Both the position numbers and the translations under genes were made by a program. This document shows, one piece after another, positions 46,727 through 57,649 of a stretch of DNA of 64,000 nt; the first letter of the stretch is position 1; each line of letters opens with the position of its first letter. Under the pieces are notes generated by a model that saw only the letters and a list, made by a program, of their open reading frames with translations, was not told the DNA's origin and did not search any database. This stretch comes from Arthrobotrys musiformis (taxonomy: Eukaryota > Ascomycota > Orbiliomycetes > Orbiliales > Orbiliaceae): contig JAVHJL010000001.1 of the NCBI GenBank assembly GCA_036971715.1, positions 1,550,001-1,614,000 of the forward strand. Direction: 5' to 3'.

Positions 46727-47797
46727 CTACTCGGTAGTATCCATAGCGCTATTCCCCCCCTCCCCGGGTCCGAGCAACCCCGCCAGCTCGTCGTCGTCGT
46801 CATCAGCATCCCCACCAATATCCATAGCGGTATCGAGCCTTGCCGCCCTCTGACTCCTGGTTCCGTCTTCTCCCAACAGGTCCAAGAACTTCTTAACCTT
46901 CGGGCCATCGTACTGCCTCAAATCCTCACCGATCCCCACAATCGCAATGCTAGTGTTATCCGTAGTCAACTCCTTGTCCTGCTGTAATGTATCCCTCAAA
47001 GCTTTGAGCCCGTGCAGCACCAACTCCTCGCGGGAAACATCGGGGAAGGACTCGAAGTTTCTTTCCAAGTATGTTCGGGCGGATTGACTGCGAGCTCCGA
47101 TCGCAGCTCCAAAGTACTCCAGTATCTGTCCGCTGGGCTGGAACTCCCACAGATGGGGTCCGGTCTCGTCGACACCGGCGATGAGGAGACCAACACCGTA
47201 GGGACGTTTACCGTAGTGCTGGGTGTTGACCTGGGCTTTATCCGCAATGGCGTTTACGACGCGAGCAACGGGGACGGGACGCTTGTACAGGAGACGGGAT
47301 GCCATCGACTGCTGGCGCATAAAGTTGGACAGAACACGGGCGTCCGGGGAGAGACCGGCCAGGGCCACGCCCAGATGCTTGTCGATTGGGATGATCTTCT
47401 TCTGGTATGAACCTAGCTCTTCGGCGCTTCTCTATCATTCGAAATAAACCAAACCGTTAGAAAGAACGAATCCAACAGAATAGCTTTCACAAAAGACGTC
47501 CCGGTGTAAAGGACATACCTTCAGAGCTACCAGAGCGACGTGGGTTTTCGATCTCAGACCGACGGCAGCGGAACCCTGCTTGATGGCTTCGAGAGCATAT
47601 TCGACCTGGAATATTCGTCCCTGCGGGGAGCTATCGTCCAATCAGCACCACAAGCTCCACATCATACCAATACATACACCCCCTCCTCCATATACCCCTC
47701 ATATACACAGATATATGAAGAGATATATACTAAAGAAGAGTATGAAACAGAGCTCTTACAATGTAACAGAGTCGTTATCGTAGTTATTTCGAAACAT
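46727..47797 (-). CDS. PRE5: 20S proteasome alpha-6 subunit Pre5 (PSMA1)
   Basis: Three exons, complement(join(46727..47431,47519..47630,47760..47797)), encode 284 residues. The alpha-subunit N-terminal signature is restored across intron 1: Met-Phe-Arg-Asn-Asn-Tyr-Asp, then Thr-Phe-Ser-Pro-Gln-Gly-Arg-Ile-Phe-Gln-Val-Glu-Tyr-Ala. Further matches to yeast Pre5 are Pro-Asp-Ala-Arg-Val-Leu-Ser-Asn, Arg-Pro-Tyr-Gly-Val-Gly-Leu-Leu-Ile and Ala-Ile-Gly-Ala-Arg-Ser-Gln. As an alpha subunit it lacks a catalytic N-terminal Thr and helps form the gated outer ring. The C-terminal tail of about 45 residues is longer than in yeast and acidic (five consecutive Asp), as in several mould and animal orthologues. 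Confidence 0.93.
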
Positions 47798-48442
47798 CGT
47801 GCTTGCTAGCTAGCTTATGGAAACGACGAAGACGCCAAGATAGAACCGCAATCCAGGCTGTATACGGGGGGGTATTCGGAGAATCGATGGTGATGCCGAT
47901 GGGAGCAAGCTGTAGATGCTGTGGAGGTGGAGGGAAGGTTGACGGTGTGTCTACGCGGCCGTTAGCAGCTTTGGTGGGACGTGCCTGCTCCTCTGTTGCT
48001 GGCTGCCAAATGTGTTGTGTGTTGTTTCTATGGCGGTGCAGATTACTGGCTTAGTCAGCTGTGGCTGGTGAGAGGCGCGTCGTCATCCCGCAACACAAAA
48101 ACCGAACACAGCAGCACACAGGCCAAGCAAACAGCGGCTCCGGCGAACAGGCTGTCGGGAAACATGCCCAAACCCAGCCTCATCGTCCTCTCCACCATCA
48201 CCATAATCATCTCCATCATCCGTCCTTGAGCGCATTCTCCCATCGCCACCTCCAAACAACCTCACCGTTTTGCTCTGTAGTCGGACATCCAGGAGGAGGC
48301 GACTGCTGTACACATATCCGTCCGGTATATGGTTCCACCGATATAATCCTCGACATCCCACTTCCACCCTCATCCTTTCGACTCCAACCTCCCCCAGAGT
48401 ACACATACAAATTCCAGCAGAGTCCCCACCGACCCGCCCACC
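47798..48442. promoter_or_regulatory. shared divergent region of PRE5 and VPS55
   Basis: 645 bp between outward-facing starts. It contains a CAACACAAAA/ACCGAACA motif (48091-48107) also seen before FAR11, and a TGTGTTGTGTGTTGTTT stretch (48011-48027) that is roughly its reverse. No perfect yeast PACE element (GGTGGCAAA) is present. Promoter role inferred from layout. Confidence 0.45.
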
Positions 48443-48900
48443 ATGCCGCACGCCGGTCTAAAAACCATCATCGCCCTCTCCTTCGTACGTCATCCTCACC
48501 TCCATATCTTTGGAGACAGAAGTACTAACAGCAACAACAGGTCCTCGCCATCGGTTTCCTCCTCGTAATCCTCTCCTCAGCATTATACGGCCAATACTCC
48601 CCCCTCTTCGTCGTAGCAACCTACCTCTTCGCCCCCCTCCCAAACGCCATCTGCGGCCGCTACGCCTCCACCTACAACGATGACTTCATGGGCTCCGGCT
48701 CCTCCGCTTCCTCCGTCCTCGATCTCGGTCGCTTCCTCACCGGCTTTTTGGTCTTGATGGGTATGGCCTTACCCGCCGTCCTCGCCCACGCCGGTATAAT
48801 ACAGATAGGCGCCATGATCATGAGTATCATCGGAGGACTGTTGATTTATGGCACCATCATTGCGTTTACGATGTTTTTCCAGGAGGAGAGTGATTTTTAG
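48443..48900 (+). CDS. VPS55: vacuolar protein sorting protein Vps55 (LEPROT family)
   Basis: Two exons, join(48443..48484,48541..48900), encode 133 residues with four hydrophobic helices. Family landmarks are Leu-Ser-Ser-Ala-Leu-Tyr at helix 1, Pro-Leu-Phe-Val-Val-Ala-Thr-Tyr, Ala-Pro-Leu-Pro-Asn-Ala-Ile-Cys-Gly-Arg, and Phe-Leu-Thr-Gly-Phe in the third helix. Vps55 acts with Vps68 in late-endosome-to-vacuole sorting. The intron is 56 bp, in phase 0, with a GTACGT donor. Confidence 0.93.
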
Positions 48901-49608
48901 ATCCCTTCTTTTCTAAACCGGATCGGGCGGCTGGATGCCGTGATCTGGTCTGAGAGTTGTCGAGCATATGGGATGATATATGAGGGTTATAGCGGGGTGG
49001 ACGGTAATACCATCAAAAGCCAGTGCTCGGAACGGCAGGACATAACCTTCCGACACTTCTAAAAAAGACAAGAAGCGAAGGGGAGAAGAAGAGTAGAACT
49101 ACAAGGTCCGAGTTATACTCTCCCATCCCCGGGAGTAACGATACCAGTGGAGGTATTTCTTTATTTTGTTTTCTGCACCTTTGGTATACTATTTCAGTTG
49201 TACATTTCCAGCTTATTGGGCCCTTTCTGTGACGCTTTTATTTGACTTGCAATTGTTTTAGTCTTATCTGCATGATATCAAGTTTTTCCCTATTTTCTGT
49301 TTTTTAAACCCTCATTCCTGGCGTTGGATATTTTCTTACAAATGATATTTTTATACTTCCCCGTTCTCTGGCTTTATATACGCCCCGGCATTGGTAGAAA
49401 GGACGTGGTATATGGAGTGAAGTTGAATTCAATGAGCGGCGTTATCTATCTTTCAAACGCCATCTGTTTATATACATCGCCACCACCGGATATCATTGAA
49501 AACCAAAAGATGTTGAAAACAAAAAGAATCTAAAAGGACAATAAACAAAAAGAACGCCGGCGAACGGTACTTTACCTTATCTCGTAAACCAAATGCCCCC
49601 TTGGTGGT
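48901..49608. other. intergenic, convergent 3' ends
   Basis: 708 bp between VPS55 and the PABA synthase gene. T-rich in the middle. No gene seen. Confidence 0.5.
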
Positions 49609-51972
49609 TTACTGAAACACCGCCAGCGTACTATTCAACTTGGTCAACATCTCCTCCCACTCCCCCTCGGCATCGCTCAACGCCGTCACCGCCCCACCAG
49701 CTCCAATCCTCCACCTCTCCTTCCTAACCCCCTCCCCGCTCCCATCCTGATGCTGGCTCCCAAACTCATCGTCGAATCTGTACATACTCCTAATAACCAC
49801 ACTCCAATCCCCAGCCCCGCATACACTCCAATACCCAAATACACCGCTATACACCGCTCTCTCCCCGCAATTATCCCCCTCATCCGCCGTCCCCTCAATA
49901 TCCTGTAATATCTCCACACTCCTCTTCTTCGGCGCTCCGGTCATACTACCCGGCGGTAAACTCCTATGTAACACATCCATCCCCGTGAACCCTTCCCCCC
50001 TCATGGTCTCCCCCATACGTCCCTCGATAACACTAACCAGTTGAAAAACAGTCTCGTATTCCTCTATCCCCATCAACTTCGAGACCTTCACCCCGCCATC
50101 TTCGTCGGATTGACCCGAGAGGACACCGTGGAGGTCGTGGCGGATTAGATCCACGATCATGAGATTCTCCGCCCGTTCTTTGGGGGTATTTAGTATTTCC
50201 TCCGCCTCGCTTCTGGAAACTATACTCCCGTCCGGTTTGCTCTTGCGAACGGTGCCCTTTATCGGCCTTAGCTGGAAATTCCCGTCACGGTCCCAGCTTA
50301 AGAATCTCTCAGGGGATGAAGAGATCAATGTCGTCCCAGAGGCTTTGTACAGCCCCGCGAATGGAGCGGGATTTCGTTTCCGAAGGTGCTTGTAGATTTT
50401 CCACGCCGTATCTTCTTCTTCCTGCAGCGGAAGGGTGAGGTCGACGGTTGTTTGTGCCGTCAGGCAGAGTTCGTAGGATTCGCCTTTGGCCAGTTCCTTC
50501 TGACAGGCCAGGACGTTGCGCATGTATTTCTCCTTCCCGGGTTGTGTGATCTCCACCGCCGACGGTGGGAATAGTGGTTCTTTAACCGTCGTCGTAGTCC
50601 TCATGGTAGACCGTGGTAGCGTAACCCCACTCCCACCGACGACTTCATTCGGCGGCGTGGTAGTAGGTGTAATACTCATCGCCGCAAGAAGCTTAACCTT
50701 CTCCGCCATCCCGGTAACCCACTCTTCATCATCAACCTCCAGACTCTGCACCCAGACCTTCCCACTGATATTGTCGACGACGATACTCCTGTGGAAGAAA
50801 GTAACATTCAAATCCGGTATCCGTGTTCTCCCCGCCTTCTCATCACCCCTCGGAGAAGCAAGCGGAACATCGAGCCCCGTAACTCCGGCCTCGTAGTTGA
50901 TATACCCCATAAACCCACCCCAGAACGGACTCTCCCCATCACCACCCGTAGCCCCAAACCCCGCCATCTTAACCGCCAGCTCGCTCCAAACCCCAAACGA
51001 AGTATTCCCACCAACCTCATCCCGCCCGGACTTCCCAAACGTCTGAACGGAAACCTTCTCATCCCCGACCCTCCACGTAAACGTCTCCGTCACCCCGGGC
51101 ATGAACACCCCAAGAATCGTATACCGCCCCGTATGCTTCGCCGACGAATCAAGCATCGCAAACTTCTCCGCCCTCTTAACCTCCAACAACTCACACAACT
51201 CCACAATATCCAAACAAGGCGCATGGAACATCTGCCAACATAACCCCCTCCCCCCTTCCTTCCTCGGCACACCCAACAAATTCCTTCTCTCAGGCGGAAC
51301 CCCCCATCCGGCAGGTAACGCCTCACTAACCCTCCCCTTCCCATCCAACCACCCCGTCGCCAACCTCCACCAATTCTCCACCACCCGCGCGCCATCGAGA
51401 TTCGTACAACAACTCTCAGGATGATACTGCACCCCCCAAAACGGCAACCTCCTATGCTTAACCGCCATAACCACCTCCCCATTCTCCCCCTCCCCATCAT
51501 CAGTAACAGCCAAAACCTCCAACTCCCCCAAAGCACCCTCATTCATCTCCGCCCTAAGCGAATGATACCGAATCGCATCCACAACCCCACATCCCTCAAA
51601 AATATCCCCCCGGTGGTGAGTAATCACCGAACTCTGCCCGTGCTTAACAACCTTCAACCTCCCGATCCCCGCTCCAAACGCAAGGCATAAACTCTGAAAC
51701 CCCAAACAAACCCCAAACACCGGCACCACTTCTTCCTCCGGTAATCCATAAATATGCGGGATGATACCCACATCCTCATCATTCGTCGGAGTACCGGGTC
51801 CGGGGCCGATAACAATCGCATCAAACGACTTTAAAAATCCCCGGAATTTCGAGAGAGTGTAGTCATCGATTTTGATGGTATGCACTTCCGCATTGGTGGT
51901 CTGGCGGATCAAGGCCGCGAGATTGTTGGAGAACGAATCGTAGGCGTCTACGAGGAGGATTCGGCGGGCCAT
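49609..51972 (-). CDS. ABZ1: bifunctional aminodeoxychorismate (PABA) synthase
   Basis: Intronless, 787 residues from Met at 51972; the frame opens earlier but without an ATG. The N-terminal class I glutamine amidotransferase (about 1-215) has the nucleophile Cys89 in Gly-Val-Cys-Leu-Gly-Phe and the His-Pro-Glu-Ser catalytic motif. The C-terminal chorismate-binding domain has Ser-Pro-Glu-Arg-Phe-Leu, then Pro-Ile-Lys-Gly-Thr, and Leu-Pro-Pro-Gly-Ser-Met-Thr-Gly-Ala-Pro. The Lys in Pro-Ile-Lys-Gly-Thr distinguishes aminodeoxychorismate synthase from anthranilate synthase, which has Ala there. The enzyme makes 4-amino-4-deoxychorismate for p-aminobenzoate and folate. The fused amidotransferase-synthase arrangement is the usual fungal form. 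Confidence 0.93.
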   Translation of the reverse strand: MARRILLVDAYDSFSNNLAALIRQTTNAEVHTIKIDDYTLSKFRGFLKSFDAIVIGPGPGTPTNDEDVGIIPHIYGLPEEEVVPVFGVCLGFQSLCLAFGAGIGRLKVVKHGQSSVITHHRGDIFEGCGVVDAIRYHSLRAEMNEGALGELEVLAVTDDGEGENGEVVMAVKHRRLPFWGVQYHPESCCTNLDGARVVENWWRLATGWLDGKGRVSEALPAGWGVPPERRNLLGVPRKEGGRGLCWQMFHAPCLDIVELCELLEVKRAEKFAMLDSSAKHTGRYTILGVFMPGVTETFTWRVGDEKVSVQTFGKSGRDEVGGNTSFGVWSELAVKMAGFGATGGDGESPFWGGFMGYINYEAGVTGLDVPLASPRGDEKAGRTRIPDLNVTFFHRSIVVDNISGKVWVQSLEVDDEEWVTGMAEKVKLLAAMSITPTTTPPNEVVGGSGVTLPRSTMRTTTTVKEPLFPPSAVEITQPGKEKYMRNVLACQKELAKGESYELCLTAQTTVDLTLPLQEEEDTAWKIYKHLRKRNPAPFAGLYKASGTTLISSSPERFLSWDRDGNFQLRPIKGTVRKSKPDGSIVSRSEAEEILNTPKERAENLMIVDLIRHDLHGVLSGQSDEDGGVKVSKLMGIEEYETVFQLVSVIEGRMGETMRGEGFTGMDVLHRSLPPGSMTGAPKKRSVEILQDIEGTADEGDNCGERAVYSGVFGYWSVCGAGDWSVVIRSMYRFDDEFGSQHQDGSGEGVRKERWRIGAGGAVTALSDAEGEWEEMLTKLNSTLAVFQ

Positions 51973-53107
51973 TGTTTGATCCAAGATGGATTGTCAATTT
52001 GGAAATTCAAATTTGGTGTTAAGACTTGGAGTAGTCGCGGCTTGGAATTATATGCCAGGGAAATGATGTTCGAAAAGTCGGAGGGTGACGTGAATATAAA
52101 CCCGAAAAATCCGTATAATAACGAGGGTATTGCGAGGGAGGGAGGGGCACTGATAGCTCGACTTCTGAAAGCCTTAGTCCGATATTCGCACAGAGGTAGT
52201 AAGTACGAAGCCTATGGGACGCGGGGGAGGTGGGTCGATCCGGAGTGGTATCACAGACCCACTTTCGAGATGCTCATCGACTGGCGCTCATCGAAGCACC
52301 GTGGGAAGCTTGTGGTCGTTCTGGAAGTTATAGATAATCGGAACTAGCGTTGCAACCGACGGAAACGAAAAAACTACGAAGACTGGAGCAAGTGAAAGCA
52401 GAAATTGGGCAAAAATAAGAGTAGCTGAGCGGCAGCCGGAACAAAGAAATTCTCTAGAGAAAAATAAAAAAAATTGATTTGTTATTATATGAAAAAAGTT
52501 CTAGTGCGAAAAGGAAGAATCGGGAGCGTTGATGCCGTCCGTTGGAGCTCAGATGCCAAATCAAGAGAAAAAAAGTTCGGCTCGGTGTCGTCCGCGGCTC
52601 GCGGTAGTCTGTGTTGCAGCAAAAGATTTTCTGATGGCCAATGGGGCGATGACCACCGACGAAAAAGAAGGTTCAAACTGGCAGCTGGCTCGATGCGTCC
52701 GAACTGGTTTGGTTCCTGGCCTGAACGCTGGAGCTCAGGCTAACCCGTCGGGAATCCTTAGTGGCCCGGCAGGAAACGGCTGTCTAACGCAAGTGAGTGA
52801 GAGCACGAAAAATAGAATGCGGCGGGTGGAAAGGTGTCGGCTATGGATGGCAAATAAATTCTAGGCGATAATAATAATCCTTGAACGAGTTAGGGTCGAC
52901 AAGGTCAGTTGAATGCCAGCGATGTAACAAGCGATCTCGCAGGTGGGATTCCAGCACGCTAGATCTCAGGGAAACCTACACAATAGTTCGGGTAATATGC
53001 ATATAAGAAGCAACCGAAGGGCGTGTCGAAACGGTTCCCGTCTCCGTACCTTATATCGGCGCGGCGAGCCCTTCCCGTGGCTAGTATAGTTTCAATTCCA
53101 TCATTCT
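51973..53107. other. intergenic upstream of PABA synthase
   Basis: 1.1 kb between two minus-strand genes. Several short frames on both strands (for example 51880-52347 and 52529-52864) have no family features and the first overlaps the 5' end of the PABA gene. It should contain the PABA synthase promoter. Confidence 0.5.
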
Positions 53108-54879
53108 TCAATCATCGGATACTAGGCCTCCTCCTAGTAAACTCTCCCCCAGAAAGCTGTTCCCTAGTAAGCTGTCTTCTCCAACGAGCGTATCGTCGCG
53201 ACTGGTGGTGCCACTAAGAACAAGGCTCCTCCTCCCAATCGTGCTCTTCCTAAATGGATTTTCTTCTTCTCTGTGCTTGAGGTCTCCGGCTTCTTCCTCT
53301 CTATCGCTGCTGCCTTGGACTACCCCGGATCCTCCAACGAATGCCTTCATAAGGTACTCCGTGGTCTCCTTCAATCGGGTAATGCTAATAATTTCAGAAC
53401 TCCACGACTTCCTCATAGCGCAGGTCAAAGACCGCAATGTAGTGTGAAAAACCAGTTTATACTCTTCTTCTTCACTTTCTACCTTGGCCTCCCCAGCTTT
53501 CGCACGCGTGAATCCGTAAAGCCGCATGGATGCCAGGATAAGCTTCTGAGCGGACGTTTTGTTTCGTTCAGCAAACTTGTTCGTAGTAGGCGCCCCAAGA
53601 TTCGCACCATTGTTCGTATTAGTAATAGTACTCGCCGCGAAGTCTTGTTTAGTTTCGGGAGTTTGGTTTCTCGTTCTCAATCCCGCGAAGGTTTCCGACC
53701 TTCGCATAGCAGTAAAGTCCACACTGTTGCGTAAAGGCTTGAGAGACGACTCTCTCCGTGACGGCGGATCCGGTCGCTCGGCGGCTTCTCGCAGTCGCGC
53801 CTGAAATACTGAAGTGCTTCTCTCTCTCTTATACCTTGGATCCTCATTGATGGTTTTTCTAAAGTCCGTAATAGGCTGGCTGGCTGCAGCACCTGGACCA
53901 ACTGATCGTGAAAACAGTCCACTCTTCTGCGAATCTCCCCCATTAGCCCCACTGGCGCTATTCTCATTCAGTTCATCTTTGAGAGACGCAAGACTATTGC
54001 TTCTCTGATGCCAAGAACGACGGAGGCCAGGTGGTAAGGTGGCATAATACGCTTGCTTCCTGTCGTATTCCGTAAATACGGCGTGGAATTTGCGTTTGCG
54101 ACCAATTATGGGAGCCAGGAACTTTGCTTTGTTTGGTTCGAGTGCTTCTGATTTAACTGAAGTATGTAGTTTTTTCTCCTTGATTAGGCGTGAGGAGAGC
54201 GGGAGGGCATAAACGGATAGTGATGGCTGGGCGGACGTTGTTTCGGACTCAGCGTTGTCCGTTGGGCCATCGTAGGGAGATGGGTCTGACGATAATGTGC
54301 CGTACAGGACGAGTTCGGTGATTATCGGTTTCTCGGTCTCTTCTGGCGCAGTTTCGTAGCTAACCCTAACGACGAGGGCTTTATTCGTCGATTCATATCT
54401 AATAACTTCAGACGACTCATCCCCTTCATCTTCTTTATTATTCCCTTCTTCAGCATCTTCTTCATTTTCCTCCCTTCCTTCGAGATCGGATGAAGGTTTT
54501 TGATTGTCGGACTGTCGAACAAAAACATTCATCAAAAACCCCGCCGTTCCTTCATTCTCGGTCTGAACATCAAAGCTGGGTCCACAAGACAGCCATAACG
54601 GTACTTTCGAAGCTTCGACGACAGCTTGGACCTTCAACTCAGCACAATTAAAGATAGTCCCATCGGGCTCGGGTTTGGGATTATAGCCATTCGCAGCGTC
54701 TGGGGTGCTGGAGATGAACTCGATGCCTAAGTCAAGTCAGGTCAAAGTCAGCTTCGGTCTCGGCCGACGGTTACACAAGAAAAACAAGCAGGGGCTGTTT
54801 TCCTGCTTTACGTACTTTCCAGGGAAGGCTGAGGGAGGCCGTCGGGTAGGGCGATTGGGCCCTTCCACAGGGAGGTCAT
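53108..54879 (-). CDS. SLD7: Sld7-like DNA replication protein
   Basis: Two exons, complement(join(53108..54726,54816..54879)), encode 560 residues. Exon 1 gives Leu-Trp-Lys-Gly-Pro-Ile-Ala-Leu-Pro-Asp-Gly. The centre is disordered and Ser/Arg-rich. The C-terminal part has Glu-Arg-Asn-Lys, then Leu-Ile-Leu-Ala-Ser-Met-Arg-Leu-Tyr-Gly and Glu-Tyr-Lys-Leu-Val-Phe-His-Thr-Thr, which matches my memory of the Sld7 C-terminal domain in moulds. Sld7 binds Sld3 and helps load Cdc45 at replication origins. The tail past that domain is low complexity, ending in Leu/Gly/Ser repeats. The identification rests on one short block, so the symbol is provisional. Confidence 0.55.
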
Positions 54880-56005
54880 GATGTATTGCAGAAGGGAGTT
54901 ATCGTGGTATCATTGTTCGTGAATGGGGAGCTTGGGGAGATGTTTTAAAGCAGGTTGTGGATCAGAGGGATGTTGATGTTGACATTTTTCGAGGTCTGGA
55001 GCCGGTGCTTTGTTGTGGATTGGTTGGTTGGTTCTGGCTGGTCGGCCAGTCGCGCGAGTCGCTGCAGCTAAACGTCCAAAATATTTAGACGAGACGAGAC
55101 GGACGAGGCTGCCCCAGTTGGGATATACCACACCAACGCATTAAATTCCAATTACCAGTGCCTACGAATCATGAATCTCTAGATGCCCAAGCAGTTACCC
55201 AAGTATAATGTATACATGACTAATACGGGTATTGATAGGTAAGGTTCTGTTATATCAGTCTCGCTACAGATGACTAAGTAATTATCTCTAGAGCACATTG
55301 CGTAGAGTATACCTTCGGGCAGTTCTGATTTATGAGATATCGATAAATACACTTTCCGTACAGTAAAGTGCATGCATGTACATACAGTCCGAATTTATTC
55401 ATACCGCTTTAAGTTTAAATCGAGACTCGAGAACTCAAGTACCCGTTTCAGTATTATCAGCGGTTGTTCCGTGGGCTAGACCTAGCCTCGAATCCAGGCT
55501 AGACCTAGGGCTACTATGAAAGGGCCGTGCATTGGGATCAATTATAAAATCAATCCATTTATAAATTTAGCTTGTATCCGGATCTACTCTTCGGCCAGCT
55601 CTGGTATACGAGACAAGATCTGCTTGCTCAAAAGTCTACCAAGGACCCTTATATATAATTCGTTATATTACAGTACCCATTCTTAAGCTTATTAATGACA
55701 ATATAATACATATCTAATCGATCGTCCCCCTCATTCCTATTGTACATCTATACTCCCTCCCTGGTATATACCTAGGTACTGAAAGGCTTCTGGTGAGGGG
55801 TTAAGGACTAACCCAGGCCCCAACGGTGCTTTTTAAAGGACAACCTTCGAGACGGTTTTACTCAACGATCTAGTATCAAGTCAGATTTGAGGCCGCCCTG
55901 TATCTGATCGCCGGCCGAAAAGACGCACACTCCCCCTATTAGGTCGGCACCTAAATATCCCATATATTCATAGTTTACGCCCTCTGTTGCAGGTATACAA
56001 AGAGG
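54880..56005. other. intergenic with a repeated GGCTAGACCTAG motif
   Basis: 1.1 kb, mostly AT-rich, without a gene. The 12-mer GGCTAGACCTAG occurs at 55474-55485 and 55497-55508; between them CTAGCCT and AGGCTAG form a 7-bp inverted repeat with a 7-nt loop. Confidence 0.5.
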
Positions 56006-57055
56006 CTACAATTTCATAACCTCAATCTTACCCCCCTTCTTCCTCCCCCTCACCACCTCCCCAACCAACCCCGCAAGCACACCCTGCGTCTCAAACCCTC
56101 CTTCCCACCCCTTCTTCCCAGCATAATACTCCACGAACCCCTCCGGCCCCGAAACCACAATCACATCCCTCCCCCCCTTCCCATCACCCCCACCTAATTC
56201 CAACGACGAAACCGCAGCCTCGATATCAGGCTTTCGTATAAAAGTATCCCTGTCGTCATGGAAGAATTCAATATCAACCTTTACCCCCTTCTTCCCATCT
56301 CCCAGTTTTTGGAGCTCTTTCAAATGCGGAATGGGAGTTTCCGACGACGTCCTCGAGGCGAATAGTATTTTTACCCGCCGAGGAACACCATCCGTCTGCG
56401 AAAGAAGATACGACGATAACTGAACAGCAGGTGAAACGCCCGTCCCACCAGCTATAAATAACACATTCCTTATCCCCGCTTCCTCTCCACCTCCCTCGGA
56501 AGAAAGGAAAGGATACGTCACAACCGGTCCACGGACTTCAACCACATCCCCTTCCTTCCTCGACAACAGATACGGCGAAACCTCACCCCCACCCACGGCT
56601 CTGACAAATATCGTAATCTCATTCCCATTTTCATCACTATTTATTGTGGGAAGAGGTGTATACTCCCGCTGTATCTGCAACTGCGGCTGTTTGATTTGTA
56701 CAGACCATACCCCCTCTCTATAAATAATCTTCCAAAACCCTTCCGGCGGAATAGTAGGTCTCGAGGGTGATAATGTTATCAATGCAGAAGATGGCGATAG
56801 TGGGATTGTAGATTTTACGGTGTGTTTTGTGAACGTGTAGGGGTTTATCGGGTAGATCTGGGTGGTGGCCGTGGTGTAGGCGTACGTTGCATACCCCAGC
56901 AGGAAGGCGGTGGGGATGGTGAAGAAGGGGGTTGTGTAGAAGGGTCGGGGTTTTGGGGTCGCAGTAGTAGTGGAGAAAAAATTGCTTGGTGGGAGATAGC
57001 TACATCTTTTAGGCAGATGCAGTGAATGGGCGCGGAAGAGCGACCGCTGCAGCAT
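56006..57055 (-). CDS. mitochondrial FAD/NAD-binding reductase (cytochrome b5 reductase-like, Cyc2/AIM33 type)
   Basis: Intronless, 349 residues from the ATG at 57055; the frame extends upstream but only with a non-ATG codon. Residues 1-35 are rich in Arg, Ser, Leu and Pro without acid, as in a mitochondrial presequence, followed by a hydrophobic segment (about 43-65) that could anchor it in a membrane. The FAD-binding signature Arg-Glu-Tyr-Thr-Pro-Leu is at about 135 and the NAD(P)-binding Gly-Gly-Thr-Gly-Val-Ser-Pro at about 205. The end has Ser-Gly-Pro-Glu-Gly-Phe-Val-Glu-Tyr-Tyr in place of the usual Cys-Gly-Pro, a trait of the Cyc2-like group implicated in cytochrome c haem attachment. 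Cyc2 versus AIM33 cannot be decided here. Confidence 0.75.
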   Translation of the reverse strand: MLQRSLFRAHSLHLPKRCSYLPPSNFFSTTTATPKPRPFYTTPFFTIPTAFLLGYATYAYTTATTQIYPINPYTFTKHTVKSTIPLSPSSALITLSPSRPTIPPEGFWKIIYREGVWSVQIKQPQLQIQREYTPLPTINSDENGNEITIFVRAVGGGEVSPYLLSRKEGDVVEVRGPVVTYPFLSSEGGGEEAGIRNVLFIAGGTGVSPAVQLSSYLLSQTDGVPRRVKILFASRTSSETPIPHLKELQKLGDGKKGVKVDIEFFHDDRDTFIRKPDIEAAVSSLELGGGDGKGGRDVIVVSGPEGFVEYYAGKKGWEGGFETQGVLAGLVGEVVRGRKKGGKIEVMKL

Positions 57056-57649
57056 GGTTGAGTCTCTTCGAGGTGCGCAGCGGAGTTTGTTGCGTCGGTA
57101 GCGGTTTATATGGGAGATTTTTATGGGCAACGCGGGTTTGGTGTTGTAATTTTGTTCTGCCGCTTGAATTCCAGTGTCTCGAGTTAACTTGACTGTAGTC
57201 TCGAGACCATTGTATACGGCCCGTTTATAGCTTCTACGAGCCTATCCAGAGCTTCGTTAAGACGGGCTACAGCATGCGTTGGTCAGACGGTTGCAGTTTG
57301 AAAGATATTGATTTGCGATTATATTGTCTGTTAGTATTTAGCGCTAGCGTAGGTGATAACTGTATAACTAGATATCAGCTCTCCACATAACCTATACATT
57401 CAACTTCCAGTACAGTCATGTTGAACGGGGATTAATACATTCTAAAGGGTGAACCACACTGCTCTAATCAATACGCCGAAGTTAATGCTGTTCATAATAT
57501 GTTAACAAAGAAACGAAAGAAAAGACACCAAAGAACTCCACACTCAGCGAATGCAATGCATGGTATCATCGTCGTCAACATACAACATTCTTTTCTCAAA
57601 AGAAAGAAGGAAACGAAACCAAAAGAAACGAAGAACCAAAAAAGAAAAA
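57056..57649. other. intergenic
   Basis: 594 bp between the reductase start and the Crt10-like gene stop. It contains a 10-bp palindrome GTCTCGAGAC (57198-57207) and an A-rich stretch from 57500 on. No gene seen. Confidence 0.5.

Noticed and set aside
51880..52347. 155-codon plus-strand frame overlapping the 5' end of the PABA synthase gene
   Set aside because: Its first part is antisense to PABA synthase coding sequence, it has no family features, and its codon use does not look selected.
52474..52864. Overlapping plus-strand frames between PABA synthase and the Sld7-like gene
   Set aside because: Short, no domains, no splice logic; probably promoter DNA.
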